Positions 51,258 through 60,218 of a stretch of 64,000 nucleotides of DNA are shown here, piece after piece. A program made the position numbers and the translations under genes. The notes beneath the pieces are model-generated. The model was not told the origin of the DNA and made no database searches. It saw only the letters and a list, made by a program, of their open reading frames with translations. The number at the start of each line of letters is the position of its first letter. Within the stretch, counting starts at the first letter, position 1. Origin of the DNA: an uncultured SAR116 cluster alpha proteobacterium (lineage in GTDB: Bacteria > Pseudomonadota > Alphaproteobacteria > Puniceispirillales > Puniceispirillaceae); assembly GCA_902547925.1 (NCBI GenBank), contig CACCQD010000007.1:1-64000 (forward strand), in the 5' to 3' direction.

Positions 51258-51944
51258 TTAAGTAACCTTTACCTTAAGACTCCCAACCCCTTCAATTTTG
51301 GCATCCACAACATCTCCACGAACTACGGGGCCAACGCCTGAAGGGGTGCCTGACATAATAAGATCGCCTGCGCCAATATCGTAGAACCGTGAGAGATAAG
51401 CGATCATCTCAGGGACTTTCCATATCATCTGATCAAGATCACCCTTTTGTTTGATTTTACCGTTTACGCTCAATTCAACTCGACCTTTTGTAGGGTGTCC
51501 AATTGAGATCACAGGTATCAGGTGTGTCATTGGTGCAGACCGTTCGAACGATTTTCCTGGCTCCCAGGGGCGACGTTGCTCTTTTGCAATGCCCTGAAGG
51601 TCCCTGCGGGTCATATCTACCCCAACACCATATCCATAAACATGATTTAAAGCATCTTCGGTAGATATGTTTGGGCCCCCACTTTTTAGAGCCACCACCA
51701 TTTCTATTTCGTGATGAACGTCAGACGATTCTGGTGGATAAGGAAACTCTCCAGACGTGTCCGCATTCTGCGCATTCTTCTGAAAGAAGAAAGGTTCTTC
51801 ACGGTTGGGATCACCACCCATTTCGATAGTATGAGCCGCGTAATTACGGCCAATGCAGTATATGCGGCGCACTGGAAATGACTTTGATTCACCCTCGACA
51901 GGCAATGTATTTAACAAAGGCTCATCAATTACGTAGGCAGTCAT
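51258..51944 (-). CDS. Fumarylacetoacetate hydrolase family protein, fumarylpyruvate hydrolase-like
   Basis: A 228-residue enzyme of the FAH family. The metal-binding core is evident: YCIGRNYAAHTIEMG (about residues 29-43), FFFQKNAQNAD, VHHEIEMVVALKSGG (about residues 72-86) and GVGVDMTRRDLQ. The pattern GRNYAAH-x-EMG plus DPNREEPFFF is that of fumarylpyruvate hydrolases (NagK) of the gentisate pathway, but this family also includes oxaloacetate decarboxylases and acylpyruvases. An AGGAG site supports the start. It is the last gene of an operon with a TauABC/SsuABC-like importer, so its substrate may come from the imported compound. No ring-cleavage dioxygenase gene is near. Confidence 0.85.
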   Translation of the reverse strand: MTAYVIDEPLLNTLPVEGESKSFPVRRIYCIGRNYAAHTIEMGGDPNREEPFFFQKNAQNADTSGEFPYPPESSDVHHEIEMVVALKSGGPNISTEDALNHVYGYGVGVDMTRRDLQGIAKEQRRPWEPGKSFERSAPMTHLIPVISIGHPTKGRVELSVNGKIKQKGDLDQMIWKVPEMIAYLSRFYDIGAGDLIMSGTPSGVGPVVRGDVVDAKIEGVGSLKVKVT

Positions 51945-51965
51945 AAACTCATCTCCTCTATAAGA

Positions 51966-52718
51966 TTATCTGCGGGCAGCATAATATTCAACGCGGCGCT
52001 CTAAATAGGCTAAAAATTCCGCTATTACAAAGGACAATGCAAAAAGTACAATTAGCACAGCCCAGAAATGGCTCATCAAAAAATTGGAGGCATAAAGTTC
52101 GAACAGAGATCCAAAGCCAACAATTGAAATTAAAAGTTGACCAATAATTACGCCCTTGACGGCGCGGATGAAGCCTATCCGGACACCCCCTAAAATCTCC
52201 GGCAAGGCTGCCCAGAAATATATCTTTGTGAAAGCCGCCAACGGCGAGGCGCCAAAAGACCGGGACATTTCAACCAAAGATTGATTTATTTGCATTACGC
52301 CTGCGCGAGAATTGAGCACGATTATCCAGATGGCAAACAAGGTCGTGGTAATTATGATTGCTTTTAGACCAAACCCAAATAATACCATCAGGACGGGCAC
52401 AAGAGCGGTTAAAGGGGCGCTGAGGAACAGGTTCACCCAAGGCAGTAGCAACTCATCAATCAAGCGACTTTTACCCATTAATATTCCTGTTGGCACCCCA
52501 ATCAAAATTGCAGATAAAGTGCCTATAGAGAAAGCGTGGGCAGTTTCCTGCAGCGCTTTGATGAAGGGTTTGGTTCCTCCAATTTCCATTAAAGTAGAAA
52601 AAATGGCCGAAAGGGGAGGTAGAAAAAAAGTCAATTCAATTTGACCAACAAATTCCCACAAAAGCCCCCAGAGGATTAAGGAAGACATGTTCGGCAAATT
52701 ATATCCAAAAATTCTCAT
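51966..52718 (-). CDS. TauC/SsuC-like ABC transporter permease, second
   Basis: A 250-residue BPD_transp_1 permease with about six membrane segments. The EAA-type loop facing the ATPase is visible as SRSFGASPLAAFTKIYFWAALPEILGGVRIG (in part: GASPLAAFTKIYFWAALPEI, about residues 150-170). It belongs to the importer family for sulfonates, nitrate, bicarbonate, thiamine precursors and aromatic compounds. I use the ATG at 52718; a TTG three codons earlier adjoins the ATPase stop. Codon and base composition are AT-rich, as in the whole block 51.2-56.3 kb. Confidence 0.88.
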   Translation of the reverse strand: MRIFGYNLPNMSSLILWGLLWEFVGQIELTFFLPPLSAIFSTLMEIGGTKPFIKALQETAHAFSIGTLSAILIGVPTGILMGKSRLIDELLLPWVNLFLSAPLTALVPVLMVLFGFGLKAIIITTTLFAIWIIVLNSRAGVMQINQSLVEMSRSFGASPLAAFTKIYFWAALPEILGGVRIGFIRAVKGVIIGQLLISIVGFGSLFELYASNFLMSHFWAVLIVLFALSFVIAEFLAYLERRVEYYAARR

Positions 52719-52727
52719 ATCAACCAA

Positions 52728-53516
52728 CTATTCGACATAAGACTTCAAAGAGGCCCAAATTCGATCAACAATGTCTAAATACTCAGGATCACGCCTTATA
52801 CTGTTCACGTCCCTATCGCGAAAACCAGATGGTCGGATCACCTCCATAACCCGACTTGGTCGAGGTAGCAAAATTGCTATCTGATCGGACACATAGACTG
52901 CTTCCTCAATAGAGTGGGTCACAAAAAGAAAAGTTTTGTTTTCATTCTGAACCAGCCCTAGTAAATCCTCTTGAAATTTTCGGCGGGTTTGTTCGTCTAC
53001 AGCTGAAAAAGGCTCATCCATTAATAAAACGTCTGCATCTACACTTAAGGCACGCGCAAGCCCAACACGCTGCCTCATTCCACCAGACAATTCGTGCGGA
53101 AAGCTATGTTCAAAACCCTTAAGGCCAACTTCAATAATATATTTTTCGGCAATTGCCTCGCGTTCTGAACGAGATACTCCCCGTAACTCAAGGCCAAAGG
53201 CCACATTACGAAGCACCGTTGCCCAAGGCATAAGCGCAAAATCTTGGAAAACAAATGCCCTGTCAGCCCCCGGTCCAGTTACTGGTGTACCGTTGATAAA
53301 AACCTCCCCACTAGAAGCTGGCAACAGGCCGGCTATTATTTTCAGCAGCGTGGTCTTTCCACAGCCCGATGGACCAAGTAACGAGGTCAACTGACCACGG
53401 GGAAAGTCTAAGCTTAAATCACGCAGTGCCTCAACATCACCGTAGCTTTTGGAGACATTGTGAACAGTCACGGCATTTTCAATTCTGCCTGTCATACCTT
53501 GGTTTGTTCCCTTCAT
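52728..53516 (-). CDS. TauB/SsuB-like ABC transporter ATPase
   Basis: A 262-residue single-domain ATPase. Walker A GPSGCGKTT (about residues 53-61), Q-loop FVFQDFALMPW (about residues 95-105), signature [15 protein letters not shown] (about residues 148-162) and Walker B VLLMDEPFSAVDEQTR (about residues 168-183) are all intact, with the H-loop in VTHSIEEA. The features match the nitrate/sulfonate/taurine subfamily. It sits between the two permease genes, so the importer would be a heterodimeric channel driven by two copies of this ATPase. Confidence 0.92.
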   Translation of the reverse strand: MKGTNQGMTGRIENAVTVHNVSKSYGDVEALRDLSLDFPRGQLTSLLGPSGCGKTTLLKIIAGLLPASSGEVFINGTPVTGPGADRAFVFQDFALMPWATVLRNVAFGLELRGVSRSEREAIAEKYIIEVGLKGFEHSFPHELSGGMRQRVGLARALSVDADVLLMDEPFSAVDEQTRRKFQEDLLGLVQNENKTFLFVTHSIEEAVYVSDQIAILLPRPSRVMEVIRPSGFRDRDVNSIRRDPEYLDIVDRIWASLKSYVE

Positions 53517-53525
53517 TTGTTCACA

Positions 53526-54293
53526 TCAGTCTGCAACGAGAGCCTTGCGGCGACCTTGAGATAAGTAGTTTTCAATGCGCTCAAGTACATTCAAGAACAT
53601 CACAGCTAAAATAATGATAGAGGCTATTGCCGCGTACATGCTTGGGTAGTCAGCAATAGAGCGGCTGTAAGTAATTATGTCTCCAACGCCCGTAGGTGTA
53701 ATCTTAAGCTCTGAAAGAATGGCACCAATAAACCCGGCGGAAACACCAAGACGCAAACCAGCAAAAATAATTGGAAATGCTGAAGGCAAAATAATTTTTA
53801 GAATGATGTCCTTTCTATCTCCAAGAAAAGACTCACCCATTTCAATCAACGAGGCCGACGTGTTACGAACTGCACCTCCCGTATTCAGAACTATGACTGG
53901 CATAGCCATTATGCAAACCACGAATACCTTTGAGGTGAGTCCTATTCCGTAAGCCATCACTAACAACGGGATAAGCGCAGCGAGTGGAGCCGTTTGCATG
54001 ACAACAAAAATTGGTGAAATTAACCAATCGAAAGCGCGACTGAGACCAATCCAAAGCCCCAGTCCAATGCCGATAAAAGCCGATATAAGCACACCGATAA
54101 CCAAAGGCTTAAGTGTTTCGATATAGGCTTTCAACATTGTGCCGTCGACCAACAATGTCCAGAACGCTGCAGATGATTCGAGAAATGTTGGAAATGCAAA
54201 ACTGACGGGAATTCTACCCGCAACCTCCCAAGCCCCGAAAACAATCATCGCTGAGAAAACTTTGAGAATGAGCGCGCGGTTGCGGGCAAACAT
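53526..54293 (-). CDS. TauC/SsuC-like ABC transporter permease, first
   Basis: A 255-residue inner-membrane permease of the same family as its downstream partner, with about six membrane segments. The ATPase-contact loop is GESFLGDRKDIILKIILPSAFPIIFAGLRLG (in part: DIILKIILPSAFPIIFAGLR). The best start is the ATG at 54293, preceded by AGGTGG at a good distance; a GTG three codons earlier is in frame. Having two distinct permease genes is less common in taurine/sulfonate systems, which mostly use homodimers, and is more like pyrimidine-precursor or aromatic importers of this class. Confidence 0.88.
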   Translation of the reverse strand: MFARNRALILKVFSAMIVFGAWEVAGRIPVSFAFPTFLESSAAFWTLLVDGTMLKAYIETLKPLVIGVLISAFIGIGLGLWIGLSRAFDWLISPIFVVMQTAPLAALIPLLVMAYGIGLTSKVFVVCIMAMPVIVLNTGGAVRNTSASLIEMGESFLGDRKDIILKIILPSAFPIIFAGLRLGVSAGFIGAILSELKITPTGVGDIITYSRSIADYPSMYAAIASIIILAVMFLNVLERIENYLSQGRRKALVAD

Positions 54294-54353
54294 CGTGTCC
54301 ACCTATGTCAAAAAAATAAAGGCCAACAGCATGGAGCCGTTGGCCCGCTCTTA

Positions 54354-55328
54354 TTATTTTGTAGCTTTTTCTAAAGGAGCAAAATACCAGAAATCATTGG
54401 GATCAAGCGTCGACATATCACCCTCCAATTGACCGGCTTTTGAATACCACTCAAGATCAGCCATCGCAGCTTGCATTCCACCACCATTCGGATGATACAA
54501 ACCACCTGCTACAGCATCAGAAAAGAAACCATCAAGCCCTTCAAGAACTTCTTTTGGAAGTTGCCCAATTGGCCCCTCTGGATCCGTTTCACGCTTGACC
54601 ATACTCGGGTCGTTATGCATATCTCGGTAAACGCTGACAAGCGCCTTCACGAAAATATCGACTGACTCGCTATTAGCCTTCATCCAATCCAAGTTTGCGA
54701 AAAGCGCCTCATCGCTAGCGTCAACTTCGAACATTGGCAACACGTTAAATTTGTCGCCTTGCAACTTTACCAATTTATTTTTATTGGAAAGATCAACAAT
54801 AGTGGCGTCAGTTTGACCCGCTATAAGTGCGGCAATTCGATTAGACGAACCTGGCACGTAAGATCTGTCACCGAATTTAATGCCAAGTTTATCTTCAATT
54901 ACGTTGGCAATCGAATCAGTGCCCCCTCCCCGGGAATGCAACATAATTGGCTCACCATTCAAATCTTCCAACTTTGAATATTTTTGCGATGAAACTGGGA
55001 AGAACTTAAGCTTGGACATCTGGAAGATGATCCTAACTGGAGCTTTGGAACGTTGCATAACTGAATAAGGCGTGCCAAAGCCGATATCCATCTGCCCGCC
55101 CAAAATGGCCTGGATAGCCAACTCTTCGTCAGCAAATGCTGTCCACTCATAGTCGAGGCCCATAGCTTTAGCGCGATCTAAAGCGACAAAAATATGCGCT
55201 AGTTCATCAGATGGTGGCTCAGCAAGCGCTATCTTAATAGTGTCTGCGTGCGCGGTGCTTGCTAAACTGATGAATGCCGTAACCATTGATGCAATCACAA
55301 ATTTATAAAGTTTCTTAATTTTTAGCAT
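54354..55328 (-). CDS. NMT1/THI5-like periplasmic substrate-binding protein
   Basis: A 324-residue periplasmic binding protein of the NMT1/SsuA/TauA type. A signal peptide (MLKIKKLYKF plus hydrophobic core) ends at TAHA. The mature protein follows the family layout: strand TIKIALAEPPSDELAHIFVAL (in part: IKIALAEPPSDELAH), the small-residue loop GGQMDIGFGTPYSVMQR, and MLHSRGGGTDSIANVIEDKLG (in part: HSRGGGTDSIANV), where the ligand would sit. It is the first gene of the importer operon and diverges from a GntR-type regulator. The ligand is unknown. Confidence 0.88.
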   Translation of the reverse strand: MLKIKKLYKFVIASMVTAFISLASTAHADTIKIALAEPPSDELAHIFVALDRAKAMGLDYEWTAFADEELAIQAILGGQMDIGFGTPYSVMQRSKAPVRIIFQMSKLKFFPVSSQKYSKLEDLNGEPIMLHSRGGGTDSIANVIEDKLGIKFGDRSYVPGSSNRIAALIAGQTDATIVDLSNKNKLVKLQGDKFNVLPMFEVDASDEALFANLDWMKANSESVDIFVKALVSVYRDMHNDPSMVKRETDPEGPIGQLPKEVLEGLDGFFSDAVAGGLYHPNGGGMQAAMADLEWYSKAGQLEGDMSTLDPNDFWYFAPLEKATK

Positions 55329-55464
55329 TTCCGTTTCTCCCCATATCTACAAACCTTTGACAACCGCTTGGGTTACCAAGGGATTAAAACCATTGCTCTC
55401 TACGCGTAAAACATCCAGTTTCCACGTTTTTGCCAATTATTAAATTGATTGCACGCTATAGTAA

Positions 55465-55494
55465 ATTGGTCAAGCATTGGTTAAGATTGGTCAA
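55465..55494. promoter_or_regulatory. Three tandem ATTGGT(C/T)AA repeats in a divergent promoter region
   Basis: Three 9-base words, ATTGGTCAA (55465-55473), ATTGGTTAA (55476-55484) and ATTGGTCAA (55486-55494), lie 10-11 bases apart, one helical turn each, between the importer operon and the GntR regulator. Spacing and position suit an operator for the regulator or an upstream activator site. No other copies were noticed in the window. Confidence 0.5.
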
Positions 55495-55568
55495 AGGTAA
55501 AGCGGCATTTGATGCTTTGTCCCGTTAAAGAAGGTGATAAACTCTTAGCCTTTTATAGGAGTATTTAC

Positions 55569-56252
55569 GTGACCACGGCTGAGGGAGCATTGATCCAACT
55601 ACGTGCTTGGCTGGCGCAACGTGACCTGCCTACAGACGGTCGCCTACCGCCAGAGCGTGAGTTTGCTGATCTGCTGGGTGTCTCACGTGGTGACCTTCGT
55701 AAGGCATTGGCAAAGCTAGAGCGCAATGGTGAATTGTGGCGCAGAGTTGGTAAGGGAACCTTTTTTGGCCCAAAACCCAGCGACGAGCTTTCAGTGGTTG
55801 AAACAGTGGCTGAACAGTCAAATCCAATTGAAGTAATGGACGCCAGAATTTTAATAGAGCCAATGCTATGTGGCGAGGCCGCAATACACGCAACAGGGAT
55901 ACATATCGAAGAACTGAATGGCTGTCTCGATGCACAACGTGCAGCAAAGACGTGGCGACAATATGAAAACGCTGATAACCGGCTTCACCGCGTAATCGCA
56001 CTTGCATCAGGCAATATTGTCTTGCTCGCACTTTTTGATCAGCTAAACGCAATCAGGCGTGCTATAGTTTGGGGCCGGCTCCGGCATAACTTGGGTGCTC
56101 CCCCGAGAGATCACCACAGTTTTGCGCAACATGATGAGATCGTTTGCGCTATTGGTCAGCGTGATCAGGAGCGGGCCACTGTAGCAATGCACAATCATCT
56201 CGCCAATGTCCGGCGCGGGTTGCTCTCTTCTGCTAAATCATCGAGTGAATAA
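55569..56252 (+). CDS. GntR/FadR-family transcriptional regulator
   Basis: A 227-residue regulator. The winged helix domain is at the N terminus (RLPPEREFADLLGVSRGDLRKALAKLERNG, in parts: LPPEREFADLLGVSRGDL and ALAKLERNG, about residues 22-52), followed by GKGTFFG. The C-terminal FCD domain (about residues 85-215) keeps the metal-binding Asp-x3-His (ENADNRLHRVIA) and later histidines (FAQHDEIVCAI, AMHNHLANV). I use the GTG at 55569 because AGGAG lies 8 bases before it; an upstream ATG at 55512 gives a 19-residue extension not typical of the family. It is divergent from the binding-protein gene and probably represses the importer/hydrolase operon. Confidence 0.87.
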   Translation: MTTAEGALIQLRAWLAQRDLPTDGRLPPEREFADLLGVSRGDLRKALAKLERNGELWRRVGKGTFFGPKPSDELSVVETVAEQSNPIEVMDARILIEPMLCGEAAIHATGIHIEELNGCLDAQRAAKTWRQYENADNRLHRVIALASGNIVLLALFDQLNAIRRAIVWGRLRHNLGAPPRDHHSFAQHDEIVCAIGQRDQERATVAMHNHLANVRRGLLSSAKSSSE

Positions 56253-56337
56253 GCCCAGTACCGCCATTACCTGACACCCCCAAAAAAACCTACCCGGAAT
56301 CGAAAAGTAATAAAGGTTATGGCGGCAGTACGATTTA

Positions 56338-56417
56338 CCCCCAAAATTAAATCGGAACTGATGTGAGCTAATATGCGCAATAATAAAGCATAAAAGCGCA
56401 AAAACCCAAAAAAACCT
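56338..56417. repeat. Repeat A, copy 2 (about 80 bp)
   Basis: Same-orientation copy of 50847-50922, sharing the core AAAGCATAAAAGCGCAAA and the flanking CTGATnTGnGCTAATnTGCGC pattern. Here the hairpin and tRNA fragment that follow copy 1 are missing; instead the sequence runs straight into the S3 repeat after CCAAAAAAACCT, which marks a recombination junction. Confidence 0.75.
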
Positions 56418-56460
56418 GACAGCAGGTAACAAAATGGGTAACAAAATGGTCGTTAGAGTA
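56406..56460. repeat. Scar S3: CCTGAC ... TAACAAAATGGGTAACAAAATGGTCGTTAG direct repeat
   Basis: This 55-base element is repeated in the same orientation at 63001-63084. Both begin CAAAAAACCTGAC, continue GGTAACAAAATGGG and TAACAAAA, and end in GGTCGTTAG. The inner TAACAAAATGGG words are tandem copies, like the arm-type binding sites of tyrosine recombinases. The CCTGAC at its start equals the anticodon-stem strand of the tRNA-fMet fragments. S3 is the left flank of the urea transporter genes. Confidence 0.75.
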
Positions 56461-56843
56461 AGCTGGTTTTGTTTTTGCGGTTAACTACAGCGCTTAAAGC
56501 CAACTTGTTAATCCTAGGCACGTAGGCCCACTTCTTATGATCCGATTAACGGACACATAAAAATTCTGGCTTGGGTTTCTCAAAGAGTAATCAGACCTTT
56601 ATGTTTAAAATCGGTGAAGGTTGAGTTTCAAATCGTGAGTAATTTGAAGCAAATTAATAGACTGGCCATAATTAAAAGAATCACAACATAGCATTCCGGA
56701 AAAGAATGGTGGTGCAAATTTTGCATCACTGATGGGAAAAAATAACCCTTTTTAACCTGCGTCAATTTGTCCACCAATAGAGGAACTGGCGCGGGCTCCT
56801 CCTGAGCAAATGCCTTTAATCAATCAACAACAGAGGTGATCTA

Positions 56844-58106
56844 ATGAAAAAAACCCTTATAGCCGCTGCGGCTATTGCAACAATGGCTACCACTGCGCAG
56901 GCTGATATCAAAGTAGGCATACTCCACTCCTTGAGTGGGACCCTAGCCATATCAGAAACCACACTTAAAGACACCATTATGGTATTAATCGAAGAGCAAA
57001 ACGCCAAAGGTGGACTATTAGGTGAAAAATTGGTTCCCGTGGTGGTTGACCCTGCATCAGACTGGCCACTTTTTGCTGAGAAGGCGCGTGAACTAATTAC
57101 CGTGCAAGACGTTGACGTTATATTCGGATGCTGGACCTCTGTTTCTCGAAAATCAGTGCTTCCGGTTTTGGAAGAGTTGAATGGATTGCTTTTTTACCCA
57201 GTGCAGTATGAGGGTGAAGAAAGCTCTAAAAACGTTTTCTATACTGGTGCAGCTCCAAACCAACAGGCTATTCCAGCCACTGACTATTATCTAGAAGAGC
57301 TCGGAGTGGAAAAGTTTGCTCTTCTGGGTACAGATTATGTTTACCCACGCACGACAAATAAGATTCTCGAGCAGTATCTAAAAGACAAGGACATCCCAGC
57401 GGAGGACATTTTTGTCAACTATACGCCTTTCGGTCATTCTGACTGGTCAAAAATTGTCTCTGATGTTGTGGCGCTGGGTGCAGATGGCAAAAAGGTTGGC
57501 GTTATTTCTACAATCAATGGTGATGCCAATGTTGGATTTTACAAGGAACTTGCGGCTGCCGGAGTTTCAGCAGACGATATTCCTGTGGTTGCTTTCTCCG
57601 TTGGCGAGGAAGAACTATCTGGCCTAGATACTACCAACCTTGTCGGACACCTGGCAGCCTGGAATTACTTCCAGTCCGCTGAAAGCGACGCCAACGATGA
57701 TTTCATTAAAGCCTGGAAAGCTAAGATGGGCGAAGACCGTGTTACTAATGACCCTATGGAGGCACACTTCATCGGCTTTAATATGTGGGTCGAAGCGGTA
57801 ACCAAGGCTAACACCACAGATGTAGATGCGGTTCGAAAAGAGATGTATGGCTTAACATTTCCAAATCTTACCGGTGGAATGGCTGAAATGCTTCCAAATC
57901 ACCATCTCTCAAAACCAGTTTTGATTGGTGAGATTCAAGCTGATGGTCAATTTGACATTATCAGTCAAACATCGGAAGTGCCTGGAGATGCATGGACTGA
58001 TTTTCTGCCAGAGTCAAAGCCACTAAAGTCTGATTGGTTAGCCTTAGGTTGTGGGATGTACAACACTGAGACAAACACCTGTGTACAGTTGAAGTCCAAC
58101 TACTAA
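56844..58106 (+). CDS. urtA: Urea ABC transporter substrate-binding protein
   Basis: A 420-residue periplasmic protein of the amide-urea binding family. A short signal peptide (MKKTLIAAAAIATMATTAQA) is followed by IKVGILHSLSGTLAISETTL, the family N terminus, then VIFGCWTSVSRKSVLPVLEE (about residues 92-111), LLFYPVQYEGEESS (about residues 117-130) and NVFYTGAAPNQQ, all characteristic of UrtA/FmdD. It delivers urea (or a short amide) to UrtBC. It is the first gene of a five-gene urt operon; an AGAGGTGAT site precedes the ATG. No urease genes are in the window. Confidence 0.95.
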   Translation: MKKTLIAAAAIATMATTAQADIKVGILHSLSGTLAISETTLKDTIMVLIEEQNAKGGLLGEKLVPVVVDPASDWPLFAEKARELITVQDVDVIFGCWTSVSRKSVLPVLEELNGLLFYPVQYEGEESSKNVFYTGAAPNQQAIPATDYYLEELGVEKFALLGTDYVYPRTTNKILEQYLKDKDIPAEDIFVNYTPFGHSDWSKIVSDVVALGADGKKVGVISTINGDANVGFYKELAAAGVSADDIPVVAFSVGEEELSGLDTTNLVGHLAAWNYFQSAESDANDDFIKAWKAKMGEDRVTNDPMEAHFIGFNMWVEAVTKANTTDVDAVRKEMYGLTFPNLTGGMAEMLPNHHLSKPVLIGEIQADGQFDIISQTSEVPGDAWTDFLPESKPLKSDWLALGCGMYNTETNTCVQLKSNY

Positions 58107-58180
58107 CCCTAAAACTTCGGCCCATCGATCCTTGCCCGGCGACGTGCCCCATGTCGCCGGACTCATTCAAACACTGTGGA

Positions 58181-60217
58181 ATGACTATTTTGCACAAATT
58201 TACGCTTTTGAGACTAGTTTTTATGTTTTTGATGATGCTAACGCCAGCTCTGGCCGATAGCAGCTTTGAACAGCTTGTCCAAACAAATGCGAAGCTGATT
58301 TCAAAGAGCTCGTCCAAGACTGTTGGACCAGTTCTCAACACGCTGCAGCAATTTGGGGGTGCCGAAGCCGAGGCCTTCCTCACTAACTGGCAAGCGAAAA
58401 AGCTCTACTTCATTAAGAAGACCGGACAGTTTGTTCTGGTTAAGAAAGCGGGAAAAGCAGCTGACGGCAAAAAGCAGATGCACATTCGTAACGCCATTAC
58501 TGGCGAGGAGATTGGACTTGTGCCGGCCAAATCTGTCAAACAGATAAAGCCAAACAGCGGCGTACGTTCGAAGATTGCCGCTACGCTGGTGCCTTTCCAG
58601 CTAAACAGCAATGACCCGGCTATTCGCGCAAAAACACTAAAAACGCTCCTTCGCAACATCGAGTCATCACATCTCTTGCCATTGAAAGCTGCGATTGCCA
58701 ACGAGTCTGTCTCGGAGCTTAAGACGCAGATGGAAAAGGCATACGTGTTTGGCATGCTCGCGCACGGCGCCGAAGAGAGCGAAGTCGAGGTTGCCATTCT
58801 CAGCCTTGCCGGCGATCTGTCGATTGACGTTCGGGCTGCACTTACCCCAGTGCTAGCGAGCACAATTGTCGTCGCAAAAGAAATTCCCTCAGAAGGAAAC
58901 TTGGCGCGGGTGATCACGCCAGGCCGCACCATCAAAAAGGCTGACGGCACAGCTGCCAGACTGAATGCCATTGGTCGCAAAGATGCTGAACTAACAGACA
59001 GCACCGCCTATGACATGATGGTGGCGAGGGGTTTAGCACCGGCTTTTGTGACACGGAACATGCGTGACGAGGCGCTGGTAGCTTCCGTTATGAACGGCCG
59101 GGTCAGCAGCTTTAGTTTGGACGACCTTGATAATGAAAATGCTCGCGATACCGCCTATCAGCATCTTGTTGACAGAGCGGCGGCGCCTCCACTTGTCTCA
59201 GAATTGCAACGCCAGAAAGCCATCCAAGGCGCCGTCTTCTTCGCCCTTTATAACAATCCCTCCTCACGCGTTACCGACGCGGCCCGTAAAGTTCTCAACG
59301 ACATACAGACAAAGGTGACACTTTACAAATATCTTGATCTGATGCTAGACGCATTGAGCCTAGCCTCCATCTATTTTCTCGCAGCCATAGGCCTTGCTAT
59401 CACATTTGGCGTGATGCGGGTGATCAATATGGCGCATGGTGAATTCATTATGATGGGTGCGTATACCGGCTACGTCGTTCAACTGTTTGTTCCAAATTAC
59501 ACATTGTCAATCGCTATTGCCGTGCCTGCAGCCTTTCTTGTGACCTTTGCTGCAGGCGTGGCAATGGAACGGCTTGTCATTCGGCATCTTTACAAGCGTC
59601 CACTTGAAACGCTTCTGGCAACCTTTGGCATCAGCATAGCGTTACAGCAGCTTGCAAAGAACATCTTTGGCACACAAGCACGCCCTCTGACAGCGCCAAG
59701 TTGGCTCGACGGCGCTTTCGCGGTGAATGACGTTCTTGCCATCAGCAACATCCGAATTGCCATTTTCTGCTTGGCACTCTCATTCCTCGGGCTTCTTCTC
59801 TATGTAATGAAGCGTACGCGGTTCGGACTTGAGACAAGAACAGTGACGCAGAACCCGGCGATGGCCGCCAGTATGGGGATCAATCCCGACCGCATCAACA
59901 TGCTGACTTTCGGATTTGGGTCGGGAATCGCCGGGATCGCCGGGGTCGCCATTGGGCTCTATTCCAAGGTCACCTCCGAATTGGGGGCCGACTATATCGT
60001 GCAGAGCTTCATGACTGTGGTTGTTGGCGGCGTCGGCAATATCTGGGGAACGCTTGCCGGTGCGGCAATGATTGGAACGCTGCAAAAAAGTATCGAATGG
60101 TTCAACCCATCAAACACACTGGCAGCACAGACCTACATGGTAATATTCATTATCTTGTTCATCCAGTTCCGGCCACGCGGCATTATCGCGCAAAAGGGCC
60201 GTGCGGTGGAGGCCTAG
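58181..60217 (+). CDS. urtB: Urea ABC transporter permease UrtB with long periplasmic N-terminal extension
   Basis: A 678-residue permease. A signal sequence (about residues 1-25, ending TPALA) and some 355 residues of extracytoplasmic sequence come first, containing an SH3-like stretch (KLYFIKKTGQFVLVKKAG) and helical HEAT-like repeats. The membrane domain (about residues 385-675) has the branched-chain/urea permease motif ITFGVMRVINMAHGEFIMMGAY (in part: VINMAHGEFIMMGAY) and the ATPase-contact loop RTVTQNPAMAASMGINPDR. UrtB proteins commonly carry an N-terminal extension, but most that I recall total 500-550 residues, so this one is long. I prefer the ATG at 58181, which gives a better signal peptide than the one at 58151. 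Confidence 0.92.
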   Translation: MTILHKFTLLRLVFMFLMMLTPALADSSFEQLVQTNAKLISKSSSKTVGPVLNTLQQFGGAEAEAFLTNWQAKKLYFIKKTGQFVLVKKAGKAADGKKQMHIRNAITGEEIGLVPAKSVKQIKPNSGVRSKIAATLVPFQLNSNDPAIRAKTLKTLLRNIESSHLLPLKAAIANESVSELKTQMEKAYVFGMLAHGAEESEVEVAILSLAGDLSIDVRAALTPVLASTIVVAKEIPSEGNLARVITPGRTIKKADGTAARLNAIGRKDAELTDSTAYDMMVARGLAPAFVTRNMRDEALVASVMNGRVSSFSLDDLDNENARDTAYQHLVDRAAAPPLVSELQRQKAIQGAVFFALYNNPSSRVTDAARKVLNDIQTKVTLYKYLDLMLDALSLASIYFLAAIGLAITFGVMRVINMAHGEFIMMGAYTGYVVQLFVPNYTLSIAIAVPAAFLVTFAAGVAMERLVIRHLYKRPLETLLATFGISIALQQLAKNIFGTQARPLTAPSWLDGAFAVNDVLAISNIRIAIFCLALSFLGLLLYVMKRTRFGLETRTVTQNPAMAASMGINPDRINMLTFGFGSGIAGIAGVAIGLYSKVTSELGADYIVQSFMTVVVGGVGNIWGTLAGAAMIGTLQKSIEWFNPSNTLAAQTYMVIFIILFIQFRPRGIIAQKGRAVEA

Positions 60218-60218
60218 C

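Larger units (their letters stand above)
56253..56843. other. Noncoding region with scar S3 and the urtA leader
   Basis: About 590 bases without a gene. It contains repeat A copy 2 (56338-56417) immediately followed by the S3 direct repeat (56406-56460). The remaining 380 bases are AT-rich and should hold the promoter of the urea transporter operon; I see no riboswitch-like structure and no clear NtrC-type sigma-54 promoter. Confidence 0.5.
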
